Source: Plantactinospora sp. KBS50
GTDB taxonomy: Bacteria > Actinomycetota > Actinomycetes > Mycobacteriales > Micromonosporaceae
Assembly (NCBI RefSeq): GCF_002285795.1
Contig: NZ_CP022961.1
Coordinates: forward strand, 5,460,001 to 5,524,000
Reading direction: 5' to 3'
Length of the DNA stretch: 64,000 bases
Shown: positions 39,589 through 48,743 of the stretch, piece by piece
Layout of the letters: each line of letters begins with the position of its first letter
How positions within the stretch are numbered: the stretch's first letter is position 1
Made by a program: the position numbers and the translations under genes
The notes under the pieces: generated by a model
Seen by the model: the letters and a program-made list of their open reading frames with translations, nothing else
The model's database searches: none
Told to the model about the DNA's origin: nothing

Positions 39589-40731
39589 ATGCGTGAGGTT
39601 CTGGCCGCGGCCCACGACTGGCGACAGCGAGGGATCTCCTTCGGACTGGCCACCGTGGTGGCCAGCAGCGCGGGCAGCGTCACCGGCCCCGGCGACCTGC
39701 TCGCCGTGGACGCCGCCGGCGACGTGCGCGGGGGCATCCCGGCCGGCTGCGTCGAGGCAGCGGTGCTCGACGCCACGACGGAGACCCTGCGCACCGGACG
39801 GGCCCGGTTGGCCCGCTACCCGGTGGGCGGCGACGGACCGTGGCCGGCCCGACCCGGCTGCGGCGGGACCATCGAGGTGCTCCTGCGCCGGGTGACCGCC
39901 GACGGGCGGACCGCACGTGCCCTGGCCGCGCTCGCCGGGCCGGACCCGGTCACCGTGGCGACCGTCGTCGGCGGCCACGCGCCCTTCGCCGCCGAACTGC
40001 TGATCCGTCGCGACCGTACCGAAGGCACCCTCGGCACCGCGGACCTGGACGGATGGGCCGCCGGGCAGGCCGCCGACCACGCCGCCGGGCAGGCCGCCGG
40101 GCTGCCGGGCGGGGCGGTCGTGCTGCGCCACGGTGCCCGCCCCGGCGTACGGGTGCTGTTCCAGGTGACGCGGGCCGCGCCGCGGATGCTGTTGTTCGGC
40201 GCGACCGCCGTCGCCGCGGCGCTCGCCCGCCTCGGCGCGGACCTCGGCTACCGGGTCGTCGTCTGCGATCCGCGGCCCGCGTTCGCCACCGCGGCCCGGA
40301 TGCCCGACGCGCACGAGGTGCAGCGGGCCTGGCCGCACCGCCTGCTGGCCACCACGCCGGTCACGCCGGACACGGTGCTCTGTCTGCTCGGCCACGACCC
40401 CCGGTACGAGATCCCGCTGCTACGCGCGGCGCTGGCCACCCCCGCCGGATACCTCGCGGTGCTCGGCAGCCGCGGCGCCCACGAGGCCCGGCTGTCCCGG
40501 CTGCGCGCCGGCGGGGTGCCCGCGGCGCAACTGGCCCGGTTGCGGGCGCCCGCCGGGCTCGACCTCGGCGGACACCGCCCGACCGAGACCGCCCTGGCGA
40601 TCGCCGCCGAGCTGGTCGCGTGGCGCCACGGCGGCACCGGCCGGCCGCTGGCCGAGCTGACCGGCCCGATCCACCCGGCCCCGGCCGGCCCTCCGGCCCC
40701 GGCCGGCGTCCCGGTGGCGGCGGTACGGTGA
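39589..40731 (+). CDS. XdhC/CoxF-family molybdenum-cofactor insertion protein
   Basis: 380 residues from ATG at 39589 with GGGAG just upstream. N-terminal XdhC domain (HDWRQRGISFGLATVVASSA, GGIPAGCVE) and C-terminal Rossmann-like XdhC_C domain (LGSRGAHEARLSRLR). Such proteins bind molybdenum cofactor, promote sulfuration and hand it to the cognate hydroxylase. Located divergently from the hydroxylase operon across an 81-bp gap, in the role of E. coli PaoD. Confidence 0.88.
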   Translation: MREVLAAAHDWRQRGISFGLATVVASSAGSVTGPGDLLAVDAAGDVRGGIPAGCVEAAVLDATTETLRTGRARLARYPVGGDGPWPARPGCGGTIEVLLRRVTADGRTARALAALAGPDPVTVATVVGGHAPFAAELLIRRDRTEGTLGTADLDGWAAGQAADHAAGQAAGLPGGAVVLRHGARPGVRVLFQVTRAAPRMLLFGATAVAAALARLGADLGYRVVVCDPRPAFATAARMPDAHEVQRAWPHRLLATTPVTPDTVLCLLGHDPRYEIPLLRAALATPAGYLAVLGSRGAHEARLSRLRAGGVPAAQLARLRAPAGLDLGGHRPTETALAIAAELVAWRHGGTGRPLAELTGPIHPAPAGPPAPAGVPVAAVR

Positions 40732-41318
40732 CGGTCGCCGGGCTGCTGCTGGCCGCCGGCGCCGGACGCCGCCTCGGCCAGCCGAAAGCCTTCGTCGAGT
40801 GCGAGGGCGAGCCACTGGTCCGAAGGGCGGTCCGGCTGTTGCGGGTCGGCGGCTGCGACCCGGTGCATGTCGTGGTCGGCGCGGACGCCCACCGGCTGCC
40901 TCCGCTGCCGGGCACGGTTGCGGTGGTCAACCCGCGCTGGCGAGACGGCCTCGGCGGCTCGCTGCTGCGGGGCCTACGCTCGCTGCCGCCGGCCGCCCAC
41001 GCCGTCGTGGTGGTGCTCGTCGATCAGCCCTGGCTGAGCCCGACGGCGGTCCGCCGGGTCCGCCAGGCGCACACGGCCGGCGCATCCGTCGCCGTTGCCA
41101 CCTACGCCGGCCAACCCGGCCATCCGGTACTGCTCAGCCGCGCCACCTGGCCGCTGCTCGCGCCGTACGCGACCGGAGATCGGGGAGCCCGCGACTTCCT
41201 CCGGGCGCGGGCCGACCTCGTGACCCGGGTGCCCTGCGACGGCTCGCCCGAGGACCTGGACACCCCGGCCGACCTGGCCCGAGCCCGAGGGACCTGGGAC
41301 AGGGACGTCATCGGGTAG
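40728..41318 (+). CDS. MobA-like NTP transferase (MocA/CoxI type)
   Basis: 196 residues; GTG overlaps the XdhC stop (GTGA). Nucleotide-binding signature LLLAAGAGRRLGQPKAF at the N-terminus, acidic motif VLVDQPWLSP around 105 and GDRGARDF near 150. The family includes MocA, which makes molybdopterin cytosine dinucleotide, the cofactor form used by PaoABC-type hydroxylases. Context strongly supports that role here. Confidence 0.88.
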   Translation: MTVAGLLLAAGAGRRLGQPKAFVECEGEPLVRRAVRLLRVGGCDPVHVVVGADAHRLPPLPGTVAVVNPRWRDGLGGSLLRGLRSLPPAAHAVVVVLVDQPWLSPTAVRRVRQAHTAGASVAVATYAGQPGHPVLLSRATWPLLAPYATGDRGARDFLRARADLVTRVPCDGSPEDLDTPADLARARGTWDRDVIG

Positions 41319-41460
41319 GGACGCCATGGGTCGAGCCGGTTCCGAAGCGCGGTGGACCTTCCCGGCAGGATCGTACGGTCAGCGTCGGTGGCACCCTGGA
41401 GGTGCTGGACTGACCGCGGGCCTGCGGGTGGTTCGCCGGACCACGGGGAGGGACCAGGGA

Positions 41461-42096
41461 GTGAAGAAGTACATACTCTTCGACCACGACGGCGTCCTGG
41501 TGGACACCGAGTTCTGGTACTACAAGGCCGGGGAGCGCGCCCTGGTCGACATTGGTCTGACCCTGGACAAGGAGCAGTACGTCCGGGACATGAACCAGGG
41601 ATCGGGCACCTGGGCCCAGGCCAGGGCGGCAGGCATCGACGAACAGACCATCGGCAGGCAGCGCGCGGTCCGGGATGCCTACTACCAGGAGTACCTCAGG
41701 ACAGAGGCCATCGACATCGACGGCGTCGTCGACGCGCTTGCCGAACTGTCGAGGTACGTCCGGATGGCCATCGTGACCACGGCGAAGCGGGCGGATTTCG
41801 AGATCATCCACGAGAAGCGCCAGATCAGCAGGTACATGGACTTCGTCCTGGTACGCGAGGACTACCGTCTCGCCAAGCCGCACCCGGAGCCGTATCTGAC
41901 CGGGTTGAAGCGCCTCGGCGCCGGCAGAGCCGAGACGCTTGTCGTCGAGGATTCACTCAGGGGGCTGAACTCGGCCGTGGCGGCCGGCATCGACTGCGTC
42001 ATCGTCCACAACGAGTTCACCAGGTCGCACGACTTCTCGGCGGCCAGCCATCGAATCGACACCCTGATCGAGCTGACGGAGATCATCCGTCGCTGA
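41461..42096 (+). CDS. HAD-superfamily hydrolase (beta-phosphoglucomutase-like)
   Basis: 211 residues from GTG at 41461, chosen because GGGGAGGG lies upstream and HAD motif I follows at once (FDHDGVLVD). Motif II is VTTAKR, motif III lysine in LAKPHPEPYL and motif IV VEDSLRGLNSA. A helical cap lies between motifs I and II. Small-molecule phosphatase or mutase; substrate unknown. Not obviously tied to its neighbours. Confidence 0.85.
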   Translation: MKKYILFDHDGVLVDTEFWYYKAGERALVDIGLTLDKEQYVRDMNQGSGTWAQARAAGIDEQTIGRQRAVRDAYYQEYLRTEAIDIDGVVDALAELSRYVRMAIVTTAKRADFEIIHEKRQISRYMDFVLVREDYRLAKPHPEPYLTGLKRLGAGRAETLVVEDSLRGLNSAVAAGIDCVIVHNEFTRSHDFSAASHRIDTLIELTEIIRR

Positions 42097-42150
42097 CGAC
42101 ACGGCCCGTGCCTTCGGCCGCTCCGCCCGGCTGCGCACGATCGCTGTCCG

Positions 42151-43368
42151 TCACGCCGGATCCTGGCCCGCCGGCGGGTAGTCGTCGATGGTCATGGAGT
42201 CGTAGACGCGGGCGCTCTTCGTGCTCAGTCGCAGCAGCGCCCGGCTCGGCCCCGCGGGCAGCGCGGAGACCAGGCGGGTGACCTGGACCAGTCCCCGCAC
42301 GCCGAGGCGGGACCGCGGAATCAGCGCCTTCGCCGCGCTGAGCGCCACCGCGCGACTGCCGCGCACGTTGTCGGCCATCGCCCGTTCGTACGCCGGGAAG
42401 GCGCGCTCGTGGTCGCCGCCCGCGCGGGCCAGTTCCCCGGCGAGCACGTACGCGCCGATGACGGCGAGGCTGGTGCTGCCGCCCACGGCCGGACCCGGGC
42501 AGTAGCCGGCGTCGCCGACGAGCGTCACCCTCCCCCGCGACCAGTTGTCCAGCCGCAGCTGGGTGATCGAGTCGAAGTAGAACGCCGGGGTGCGGTCGAG
42601 TTCGTCCAGCCAGCGGTCCACCTCGGGGTGCAGGCCGGTGAAGGCGCCGCGCAGCAGTTCCTTCTGCCGCGGCACGTCGCGGTGGTGGTAGTCGATCTCG
42701 CGCTCGCTGCGGAACAGGAACACGGCCCGCGCCTCGTCGAGGTGCCGGGCGCCGTACATGCCGGCGGTGCGGCCGACGCCGACGTGCAGGACGAACTCGG
42801 CGTCCAGGTCGGCCGCGTTGGGCAGGGTCAGCACCGCCAGGTACGCCCCGATGAAGGAGCTGTACCGGGACTCGTCGCCGAAGACGAGCCGGCGCACGTT
42901 GGAGTGCAGCCCGTCGGCGCCGATCACGGCGTCGAACCGGCGCGCCGGGCCGTGCTCGAACCGCACCTCGCCGTCGGGGGAGATCGCGGTGATCGAGTCG
43001 CCGAAGAGGTATTCGACGTCGTCTCGGGTGCTCCGGTGGTAGATCTCGCTCAGGTCGTCCCGCATGATCTCGACGTGCCGCTCGGAGGTGGCGCCGAAGA
43101 TCTTGGAAAGGTCCACCCGGACCGGGCGGCCGGCGCCCTCCCGGTGGATGGTCATCCACTTCGTGCCGGTGGCGCGCTCCTCGATGTCGGGCAGGACGCC
43201 CATCTTTTCGGAGATGTCCACCGCCGGCCGGAACAGGTCGACCGCGTGGCCACCGGTCCTGCGCAGTTCCGGCGCCCGTTCGACGACCGTGACGGAGAAG
43301 CCGTGCCGGGTGAGCCAGTAGGCCAGCACCGGGCCGGCGATGCTGGCGCCCGAGATCAGGATCCGCAC
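42151..43368 (-). CDS. FAD-dependent monooxygenase (group A, TetX/PHBH-like)
   Basis: 405 residues from GTG at 43368 with AAGGAGGG six bases upstream. N-terminal dinucleotide fold GASIAGPVLA, DG motif GADGLHSNVRR (about 150) and GD motif VGDAGYCPGP (about 285). Family members hydroxylate aromatic compounds or inactivate antibiotics. Divergent from a TetR regulator through a double operator, so expression is probably induced by the substrate or a related toxic compound. Confidence 0.9.
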   Translation of the reverse strand: MRILISGASIAGPVLAYWLTRHGFSVTVVERAPELRRTGGHAVDLFRPAVDISEKMGVLPDIEERATGTKWMTIHREGAGRPVRVDLSKIFGATSERHVEIMRDDLSEIYHRSTRDDVEYLFGDSITAISPDGEVRFEHGPARRFDAVIGADGLHSNVRRLVFGDESRYSSFIGAYLAVLTLPNAADLDAEFVLHVGVGRTAGMYGARHLDEARAVFLFRSEREIDYHHRDVPRQKELLRGAFTGLHPEVDRWLDELDRTPAFYFDSITQLRLDNWSRGRVTLVGDAGYCPGPAVGGSTSLAVIGAYVLAGELARAGGDHERAFPAYERAMADNVRGSRAVALSAAKALIPRSRLGVRGLVQVTRLVSALPAGPSRALLRLSTKSARVYDSMTIDDYPPAGQDPA

Positions 43369-43380
43369 CGAACCCTCCTT

Positions 43381-43428
43381 ACTTACCGATAGGTAAGTAA
43401 GATGATGGCTTCTTACCTATCGGTAAGT
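43381..43428. promoter_or_regulatory. Double TetR-type operator
   Basis: Two inverted-repeat sites sit between the monooxygenase and the TetR gene: ACTTACC-GATA-GGTAAGT at 43381-43398 and CTTACC-TATC-GGTAAG at 43412-43427. The second is the exact reverse complement of the core of the first. Their centres are 30 bp apart, about three helical turns, so two dimers would bind the same face of the DNA. Almost certainly bound by the adjacent TetR protein. Confidence 0.9.
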
Positions 43429-43445
43429 CAAGTTAAGCTGACCGG

Positions 43446-44015
43446 ATGCGACGGCCCTCCGACACCAAGCAGCGGATCCTGGACGTCGCCCGCGACCTCT
43501 TCGCCCGGCAGGGCGTGCAGCGGACCAGCCTGCAGGAGATCGCCGAGCGGCTGGGTATCACCAAGCCGGCGCTCTACTACCACTTTCCCTCGCGGGAGGA
43601 CCTGGTCCGCAGCATCGTGCAGCCGATCATCGACGAGGAGGAGGCGTTCCTGCAGAGCCTGGAGGCACTCGACGAGGTCGAGCCGCGCGCCCTGCTGGAG
43701 GGCTACTTCGACTTCCACTACCGGCACCGCCGGGAGATGGTGCTCATGCTCAGCGAGCTGACCACGCTCGCCGATCTCGGCCTGATCGACCACGTGATGG
43801 CCTGGCGCGAGCGGCTGATGAAGCTGCTGTTCGGACCCGACCCGACACTCGAACAGGCCACCCGGGCCGTGATCGCCCTGGGCGGCCTCCAGGACTGCAC
43901 GATCCAGTTCGCCGAGATCCCGTGGCAGGAGTTGCGCGGGGCGGCCGTCGACGGCGCGTGCGCGGCGCTGGGCATCGAGCCACGGCCGGGCCCCGCAGCG
44001 GAACCGGTGAAATAA
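43446..44015 (+). CDS. TetR-family transcriptional repressor
   Basis: 189 residues. N-terminal helix-turn-helix (residues 10-55) with TSLQEIAERLGITKPALYYHF, a textbook TetR signature; the C-terminal ligand domain is helical and unassigned. Starts 18 bases after the second operator, so it should autoregulate as well as repress the divergent monooxygenase. The next gene, an MFS transporter 40 bp downstream, may share the transcript. Confidence 0.93.
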   Translation: MRRPSDTKQRILDVARDLFARQGVQRTSLQEIAERLGITKPALYYHFPSREDLVRSIVQPIIDEEEAFLQSLEALDEVEPRALLEGYFDFHYRHRREMVLMLSELTTLADLGLIDHVMAWRERLMKLLFGPDPTLEQATRAVIALGGLQDCTIQFAEIPWQELRGAAVDGACAALGIEPRPGPAAEPVK

Positions 44016-44055
44016 CTCGGGTGCGGGCGGCGGCCCTCCCCTGGTCTGATACGGC

Positions 44056-45375
44056 ATGCCCCGGATCCGAGCGTCGCTGCGTCGGCTGATCCCACCGACG
44101 CCGCTGTCTCGGCGACTGGCCAGCCAGTCCCTGTTGTTCGCCACCGCGGAGGGCACGTTCCTCACCGGTTCGGCGGTCTTCTTCACCCAGGTCGTCGGCC
44201 TACGTGCGGCGCAGGTCGGCCTCGGGCTCACCGTGGCCGGCGTGGTGTCGTTCCTGTTCGCCTACCCCGCCGGCAGGCTCACCGACCGGATCGGGCCGAA
44301 GCGGATGTGGGCGGTGGGTGCGTTCGTGGCCGCCCTGCTCTTCGGCGCCTGGCCGTTCATCGGCAGCTTCGGGGGCTACCTCGCGATGGTCGTCTGCTTC
44401 GAGATCATCGAGAATGCCGCCGGGGCGGGCCGCAACGCCTACATCCTCGACGTGATGCCCGAAGCGGAGCGGGTGGCCACCCAGGCGTACATGTACTCCT
44501 CGCTCAACGTCGGCTTCACGCTGGGCGCGATCATCGGCGGTGTCGCGCTGGCCATCGACGATCTGACCCTGATCCGCTGGATGCCCCTGTTCACGCTGGC
44601 CATCGGGCTGCTCAACGCGGTGTTCATCGCGCGCCTGCCGCGCGCGCCGCACGACATCGCGCGGTCCGCACGCCGCCGGAGGGCGGCCGGAGCGAAGCCG
44701 GCGGGTCGGGGGCCGCTGCGCAACCTCGGCTGGATCCTGGGCAGCTTCTTCAGCGGCACGATGTGGACCAACCAGGTCCTCCTGAACATCGTCATCCCGC
44801 TGTGGCTGGTCCAGGCCACGGACGCGCCGCACTGGCTGCTGGCCTGGCTGTTCGGCACCAACACGGTGCTGTGCATCTTCCTGCCGGCCTACACCTCCCG
44901 CGGGGTCGAGACGGTCTCGGACGGGCTTCGTTCGGTACGCATCTCCGGCTTCTTCTTCGTCGCCGCCTGCCTGATCACGATGGCCACGCACAGCACGGTC
45001 GGCCTGGTGACGATCTTCCTGGTCTGGCTGGGGCACGTGGCGGTGACCGGCGCCGAGCTGTACTTCTCGGCAGCCAACTGGGCGTTCCAGGCCAAGCTGA
45101 TGGACCCGGCCCGGCGCGGCGAGTACGGCGGTGTCGCCGAGGTGTTCAGCACGCTGGGCGGTCGCTGGGCTCCGGCGCTGTACACGTTCCTGGCGATGTC
45201 GTGGCACCCCGCCGCCCTGCCCGGTGCCGGCTGGTTGGTGATCGCGGGGATCTCGCTGCTGGCCGTGGTCGGCTACCACCCGTCGGCGCGGATGGCGCAA
45301 CGGTTCCTCACCCGCGAGGGCATCGTCGGTCAGCCGGCGGCCGACAAGGCCGAGGTCGCGCCGGCGGCAACCTGA
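44056..45375 (+). CDS. MFS transporter
   Basis: 439 residues with about 12 hydrophobic segments, motif A GRLTDRIGPKRMW between TM2 and TM3, and a charged central loop ([16 protein letters not shown]). No Shine-Dalgarno sequence is evident before the ATG, so it may be leaderless or use another start. Forty bases after TetR; plausibly exports the compound sensed by TetR or a product of the monooxygenase. Confidence 0.85.
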   Translation: MPRIRASLRRLIPPTPLSRRLASQSLLFATAEGTFLTGSAVFFTQVVGLRAAQVGLGLTVAGVVSFLFAYPAGRLTDRIGPKRMWAVGAFVAALLFGAWPFIGSFGGYLAMVVCFEIIENAAGAGRNAYILDVMPEAERVATQAYMYSSLNVGFTLGAIIGGVALAIDDLTLIRWMPLFTLAIGLLNAVFIARLPRAPHDIARSARRRRAAGAKPAGRGPLRNLGWILGSFFSGTMWTNQVLLNIVIPLWLVQATDAPHWLLAWLFGTNTVLCIFLPAYTSRGVETVSDGLRSVRISGFFFVAACLITMATHSTVGLVTIFLVWLGHVAVTGAELYFSAANWAFQAKLMDPARRGEYGGVAEVFSTLGGRWAPALYTFLAMSWHPAALPGAGWLVIAGISLLAVVGYHPSARMAQRFLTREGIVGQPAADKAEVAPAAT

Positions 45376-45411
45376 TCACGGTGGGCCGGGACGCCGACGC
45401 CGGCCGGACCG

Positions 45412-46341
45412 TCACACCGACTCCGGTGGTGGCGGCGGCACGGACCGGCCGCTGAGCGCGGCGCCGGCGACCCCGCCGATGGTCAGGATCCCGCCGGCCA
45501 GGTGCCAGACGGTGCTGACCTGGCCGAGGAAGATCCAGGCCAGCGCGCCGGAGATGAACGGGTGGCTGAGCCGGACCACCGACCCGAAGGTCGCCGGCAG
45601 GTACTGCAGGGCCCAGAGGAACACGACGTGGCCGAAGGTGCCGGCCCCGATCACCACCCCGAGCAGCAGCACCAGCTCCCGGGGGTGCGGCAGCCCGACA
45701 TCGACCCTGGCCACGAGCGCGTACGCGGTGATCGCCGCGCCGCCGTAGCAGGTGGCACCGAAGGTGAACGGGGTGGAGGCCGGGCGGCCGCCGCTCATCT
45801 TGCCGACGATCAGGAAGACGGTGAACGCCACCATGCTGAGGAAGGCCAGCCCCAGACCGAACGGGTCGCCGCTGGGCCGGCCCGCGCTGCCCGCGACCAC
45901 GACCCCCGCGCCGGCCATGGCGATCACGGTCCACCACCAGAACGTGCGCCGCAGCCGCTCCCCGAGCAGCAGCGCGGCGGCGATCCCGGTGACCACCGGG
46001 GCGAGGCTGCTGACCAGCGTGACGTCCAGGACCGTGACCCGCTTGAGGGAGACCATCAGCAGGACCTGGTTGAACGCCAGCGCGAGCCCGGCCACCGCCG
46101 GCAGCGGGCCGAGCATCCCGCGCAGCTCGTTTCCGCGGCGCCCGGCCAGCCAGGTCAGGACGCCGATGAGCGGCAGTGCGAGCAGCATCCGCCAGAACGA
46201 GTAGGCGATCCCGCCCAGCGTGCTGGCGCTGATCAGCACGGGGCCGGTGGCGTAGACGAAGACCGCCCCGCAGACCGCCACGACGGGATTCACCGCGGGC
46301 GGCGCCACCGGCGCCCGGCCCTCAGCGGTAGGCAGCGACAC
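45412..46341 (-). CDS. EamA/DMT-family transporter
   Basis: 309 residues from GTG at 46341, which overlaps the end of the acyl-CoA dehydrogenase gene and has GAGGCGG upstream. Ten hydrophobic segments in two EamA repeats (first ending LLLGERLRR, second ending AWIFLGQ). Members export metabolites such as amino acids. Last gene of the catabolic operon, so it may export or import a pathway intermediate. Confidence 0.85.
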   Translation of the reverse strand: MSLPTAEGRAPVAPPAVNPVVAVCGAVFVYATGPVLISASTLGGIAYSFWRMLLALPLIGVLTWLAGRRGNELRGMLGPLPAVAGLALAFNQVLLMVSLKRVTVLDVTLVSSLAPVVTGIAAALLLGERLRRTFWWWTVIAMAGAGVVVAGSAGRPSGDPFGLGLAFLSMVAFTVFLIVGKMSGGRPASTPFTFGATCYGGAAITAYALVARVDVGLPHPRELVLLLGVVIGAGTFGHVVFLWALQYLPATFGSVVRLSHPFISGALAWIFLGQVSTVWHLAGGILTIGGVAGAALSGRSVPPPPPESV

Positions 46342-47482
46342 CGGTGACCGCCTCGCCCAGCACCAGCGTGTGGATCTCCTCACTGCCCTCGTAGGTCAGC
46401 ACCGACTCCAGGTTCGCGGCGTGCCGCAGCACCGGGTACTCGGCGCTGATCCCGTTCGCGCCGAGTATGGTGCGGGCGGTGCGGGCGATCTCCAGCGCCT
46501 GCCGGACGTTGTTCAGCTTGCCGAGGCTCACCTGGTGCGGGGCCAGCCCGCCGGCCTCCTTGATCCGGCCGAGGCGCAACGCCAGCAGCATCCCCTTGGA
46601 CAGCTCCACCGCCATCCCGGCCAGCTTGGCCTGGGTGAGCTGGAAGGCGGCGATCGGCCGGCCGAACTGGGTGCGGTCGGCCGCGTAGCGCAGCGCCGTG
46701 GTGTAGCAGTCCCGCGCCGCGCCCATCGCGCCCCAGACGATGCCGTACCGGGCCTCGTTGAGGCAGGCGAACGGGGCGCGCAGGCCGTGCGCCCGCGGCA
46801 GTTGCGCGTCCGCGGGCAGCCGGCAGGAGTCCAGCACCAGTTCGGAGGTGACCGACGCCCGCAGGGAGAGCTTCTCGCCCACCGGACGGGCGTGGAACCC
46901 GGGGGTGTCGGTGGGCACCAGGAAGCCGCGGATCCCCTCGTCGGTACGCGCCCAGATCACCGCCACCGCGGCGATGCCGCCGTTGGTGATCCACATCTTG
47001 CCGCCGTCGAGGATCCAGTCGGTGCCGTCGCGCCGGGCGGTGGTGCGCATCCCGGCCGGGTCGGAGCCGTGGTCCGGCTCGGTGAGCCCGAAGCAGCCGA
47101 TGGCCCGGCCGGCGGCCATCTCCGGCAGCCACCGCTGCCTCTGCTCCTCGGAGCCGAACCGGTGGATCGCGGTCATGGCCAGCGAGCCCTGCACCGAGAC
47201 CAGGCTGCGCAGCCCGCTGTCGCACGCCTCCAGCTCCAGGCAGGCCAGGCCGTACGCGACCGCGCCCGCTCCCGCGCAGCCGTACCCGTCCAGGTGCATG
47301 CCGAGCAGGCCCAGCTCGCCGAACTGGGGCGCCACCTCCGGCGGCAGCACACCCTGGGCGTACCAGCCGGGGACCTGGTTGCGGATGCGCTCGTCGAGGA
47401 AGCGGCGCACGGTGTCCCGCAGCGTGCGCTCCTCCTCGGTGAGCAGTCCGTCCAGGTCGAGCAGGTCGGCTGGGTCTGTCAT
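46322..47482 (-). CDS. Acyl-CoA dehydrogenase, glutaryl-CoA dehydrogenase-like
   Basis: 386 residues; ATG preceded by GGGGAGG. FAD/substrate motifs GCFGLTEPDHGSD and MWITNGG, and the catalytic glutamate in TYEGSEEIHTLVLG. The segment LRSLVSVQGSLAM is characteristic of glutaryl-CoA dehydrogenases, including the arginine that binds the gamma-carboxylate of the substrate. Predicts oxidation, perhaps with decarboxylation, of a dicarboxylyl-CoA. Lies 46 bp after the CoA-transferase that could make its substrate. Confidence 0.88.
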   Translation of the reverse strand: MTDPADLLDLDGLLTEEERTLRDTVRRFLDERIRNQVPGWYAQGVLPPEVAPQFGELGLLGMHLDGYGCAGAGAVAYGLACLELEACDSGLRSLVSVQGSLAMTAIHRFGSEEQRQRWLPEMAAGRAIGCFGLTEPDHGSDPAGMRTTARRDGTDWILDGGKMWITNGGIAAVAVIWARTDEGIRGFLVPTDTPGFHARPVGEKLSLRASVTSELVLDSCRLPADAQLPRAHGLRAPFACLNEARYGIVWGAMGAARDCYTTALRYAADRTQFGRPIAAFQLTQAKLAGMAVELSKGMLLALRLGRIKEAGGLAPHQVSLGKLNNVRQALEIARTARTILGANGISAEYPVLRHAANLESVLTYEGSEEIHTLVLGEAVTGVAAYR

Positions 47483-47528
47483 CGGTCCTCCCCTGTGCAG
47501 TCGGCGTCGGTCCGCGAGGCGGTCGGCG

Positions 47529-48743
47529 TCAGTCCGCGAGCGGACCGTCGGCCATGGAATCGAGCCACGCCAGCACGTCCGTGGTGTCGGCGCCCAGGCC
47601 GGGCGGGGCGCAGCGGTACGTCACCGGCGTGGCGGAGAGCCGGAACGGGCTGGCGACCTGGCGGCTGCCGGCCACGTCCCGCACCGGTTGCAGGCCGAGG
47701 TCGGCCGCCAGCGACATGCCCTGGGCGATGTCGTTGATCGGTCCACAGGGCACACCGGCCCGGCCGAGCAGGGTGGTCCAGGCGTCGGCACCGCGCTCGG
47801 CGAGCCGGGCGGCCAGGATCTCGAACAGTTCCGCCCGGTTGGCCACCCGGGCGGCGTTGGTCGCGAAGCGCTCGTCGGCGGCCAGCTCCGGCCGGCCGAC
47901 GCAGCGACACAGCGCGGCGAACTGCCGGTCGTTGCCGGCGGCCACGATCAGCTCCCGGTCGGCGGTCGGGAACGGCTCGTACGGGCAGATGCTCGGGTGC
48001 CGGATTCCCATCCCCCGGGCGACGTGCCCGCCGAGGGCGTACCCGCCGGCGAAGTTGACCATCCCGGACAGGGTGGAGCCGAGCAGGCTGACCTCGATGT
48101 GCTGGCCGGTGCCGCTGCTCTCCCGGTGGTGCAGCGCGGCCAGCACGCCGATCGCGGCGTGCAGCCCGGCCAGCACGTCGCTGATCGGGATGCCCGCCTT
48201 GCTGGGGGTCTGCGGGTCGGGGCCGGTCAGGCTCATCATCCCGGACACCGCCTGGACGACCAGGTCGTAGGCCGGCAGCGCCGGGTCGGCGTCCGGGCCG
48301 TACCCGGTGATCGAGCAGTAGACCAGGGCCGGGTTGATCCGGCTCAGCTCGGAGTGGCCCAGGCCGAGCCGGGTCGCACCGCCCGGGCGGAAGTTCTGCA
48401 CCAGTACGTCCGCCCGGGCGGCGAGCCGACGGGCGTAGGCACGCCCGTGGTCGGTGCGCAGGTCCAGCACGACGCTGCGCTTGTTGCGGTTGATCGACTG
48501 GTAGTAGGTGCTGACCCCGTCATGCCAGGGCGGCCCCCAGCGTCGGGTGTCGTCCCCGGCCGGCGACTCGACCTTAACGACGGTGGCGCCGAGGTCGGCC
48601 AGCAGCATGGTCGCGTACGGCCCGGCGAGCACCCGGGAGAAGTCGGCCACCAGGATCCCGGCCAGCGGGCCGGGTGTGCTGCCGTTCGAGGTGGTGCCGT
48701 GGGGGTTGACGCTGTTCGGGGCGGCGGGCTCGGTCGGCTTCAC
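47529..48743 (-). CDS. Class III (CaiB/BaiF) CoA-transferase
   Basis: 404 residues. Family motifs VLAGPYATMLLADLGATVVK, NRNKRSVVLDL and the active-site aspartate in PAYDLVVQAVSG. Transfers CoA between carboxylic acids through an aspartyl-CoA intermediate. ATG overlaps the stop of the thiamine-diphosphate enzyme by four bases. Probably activates the carboxylic acid later used by the acyl-CoA dehydrogenase. Confidence 0.92.
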   Translation of the reverse strand: MKPTEPAAPNSVNPHGTTSNGSTPGPLAGILVADFSRVLAGPYATMLLADLGATVVKVESPAGDDTRRWGPPWHDGVSTYYQSINRNKRSVVLDLRTDHGRAYARRLAARADVLVQNFRPGGATRLGLGHSELSRINPALVYCSITGYGPDADPALPAYDLVVQAVSGMMSLTGPDPQTPSKAGIPISDVLAGLHAAIGVLAALHHRESSGTGQHIEVSLLGSTLSGMVNFAGGYALGGHVARGMGIRHPSICPYEPFPTADRELIVAAGNDRQFAALCRCVGRPELAADERFATNAARVANRAELFEILAARLAERGADAWTTLLGRAGVPCGPINDIAQGMSLAADLGLQPVRDVAGSRQVASPFRLSATPVTYRCAPPGLGADTTDVLAWLDSMADGPLAD

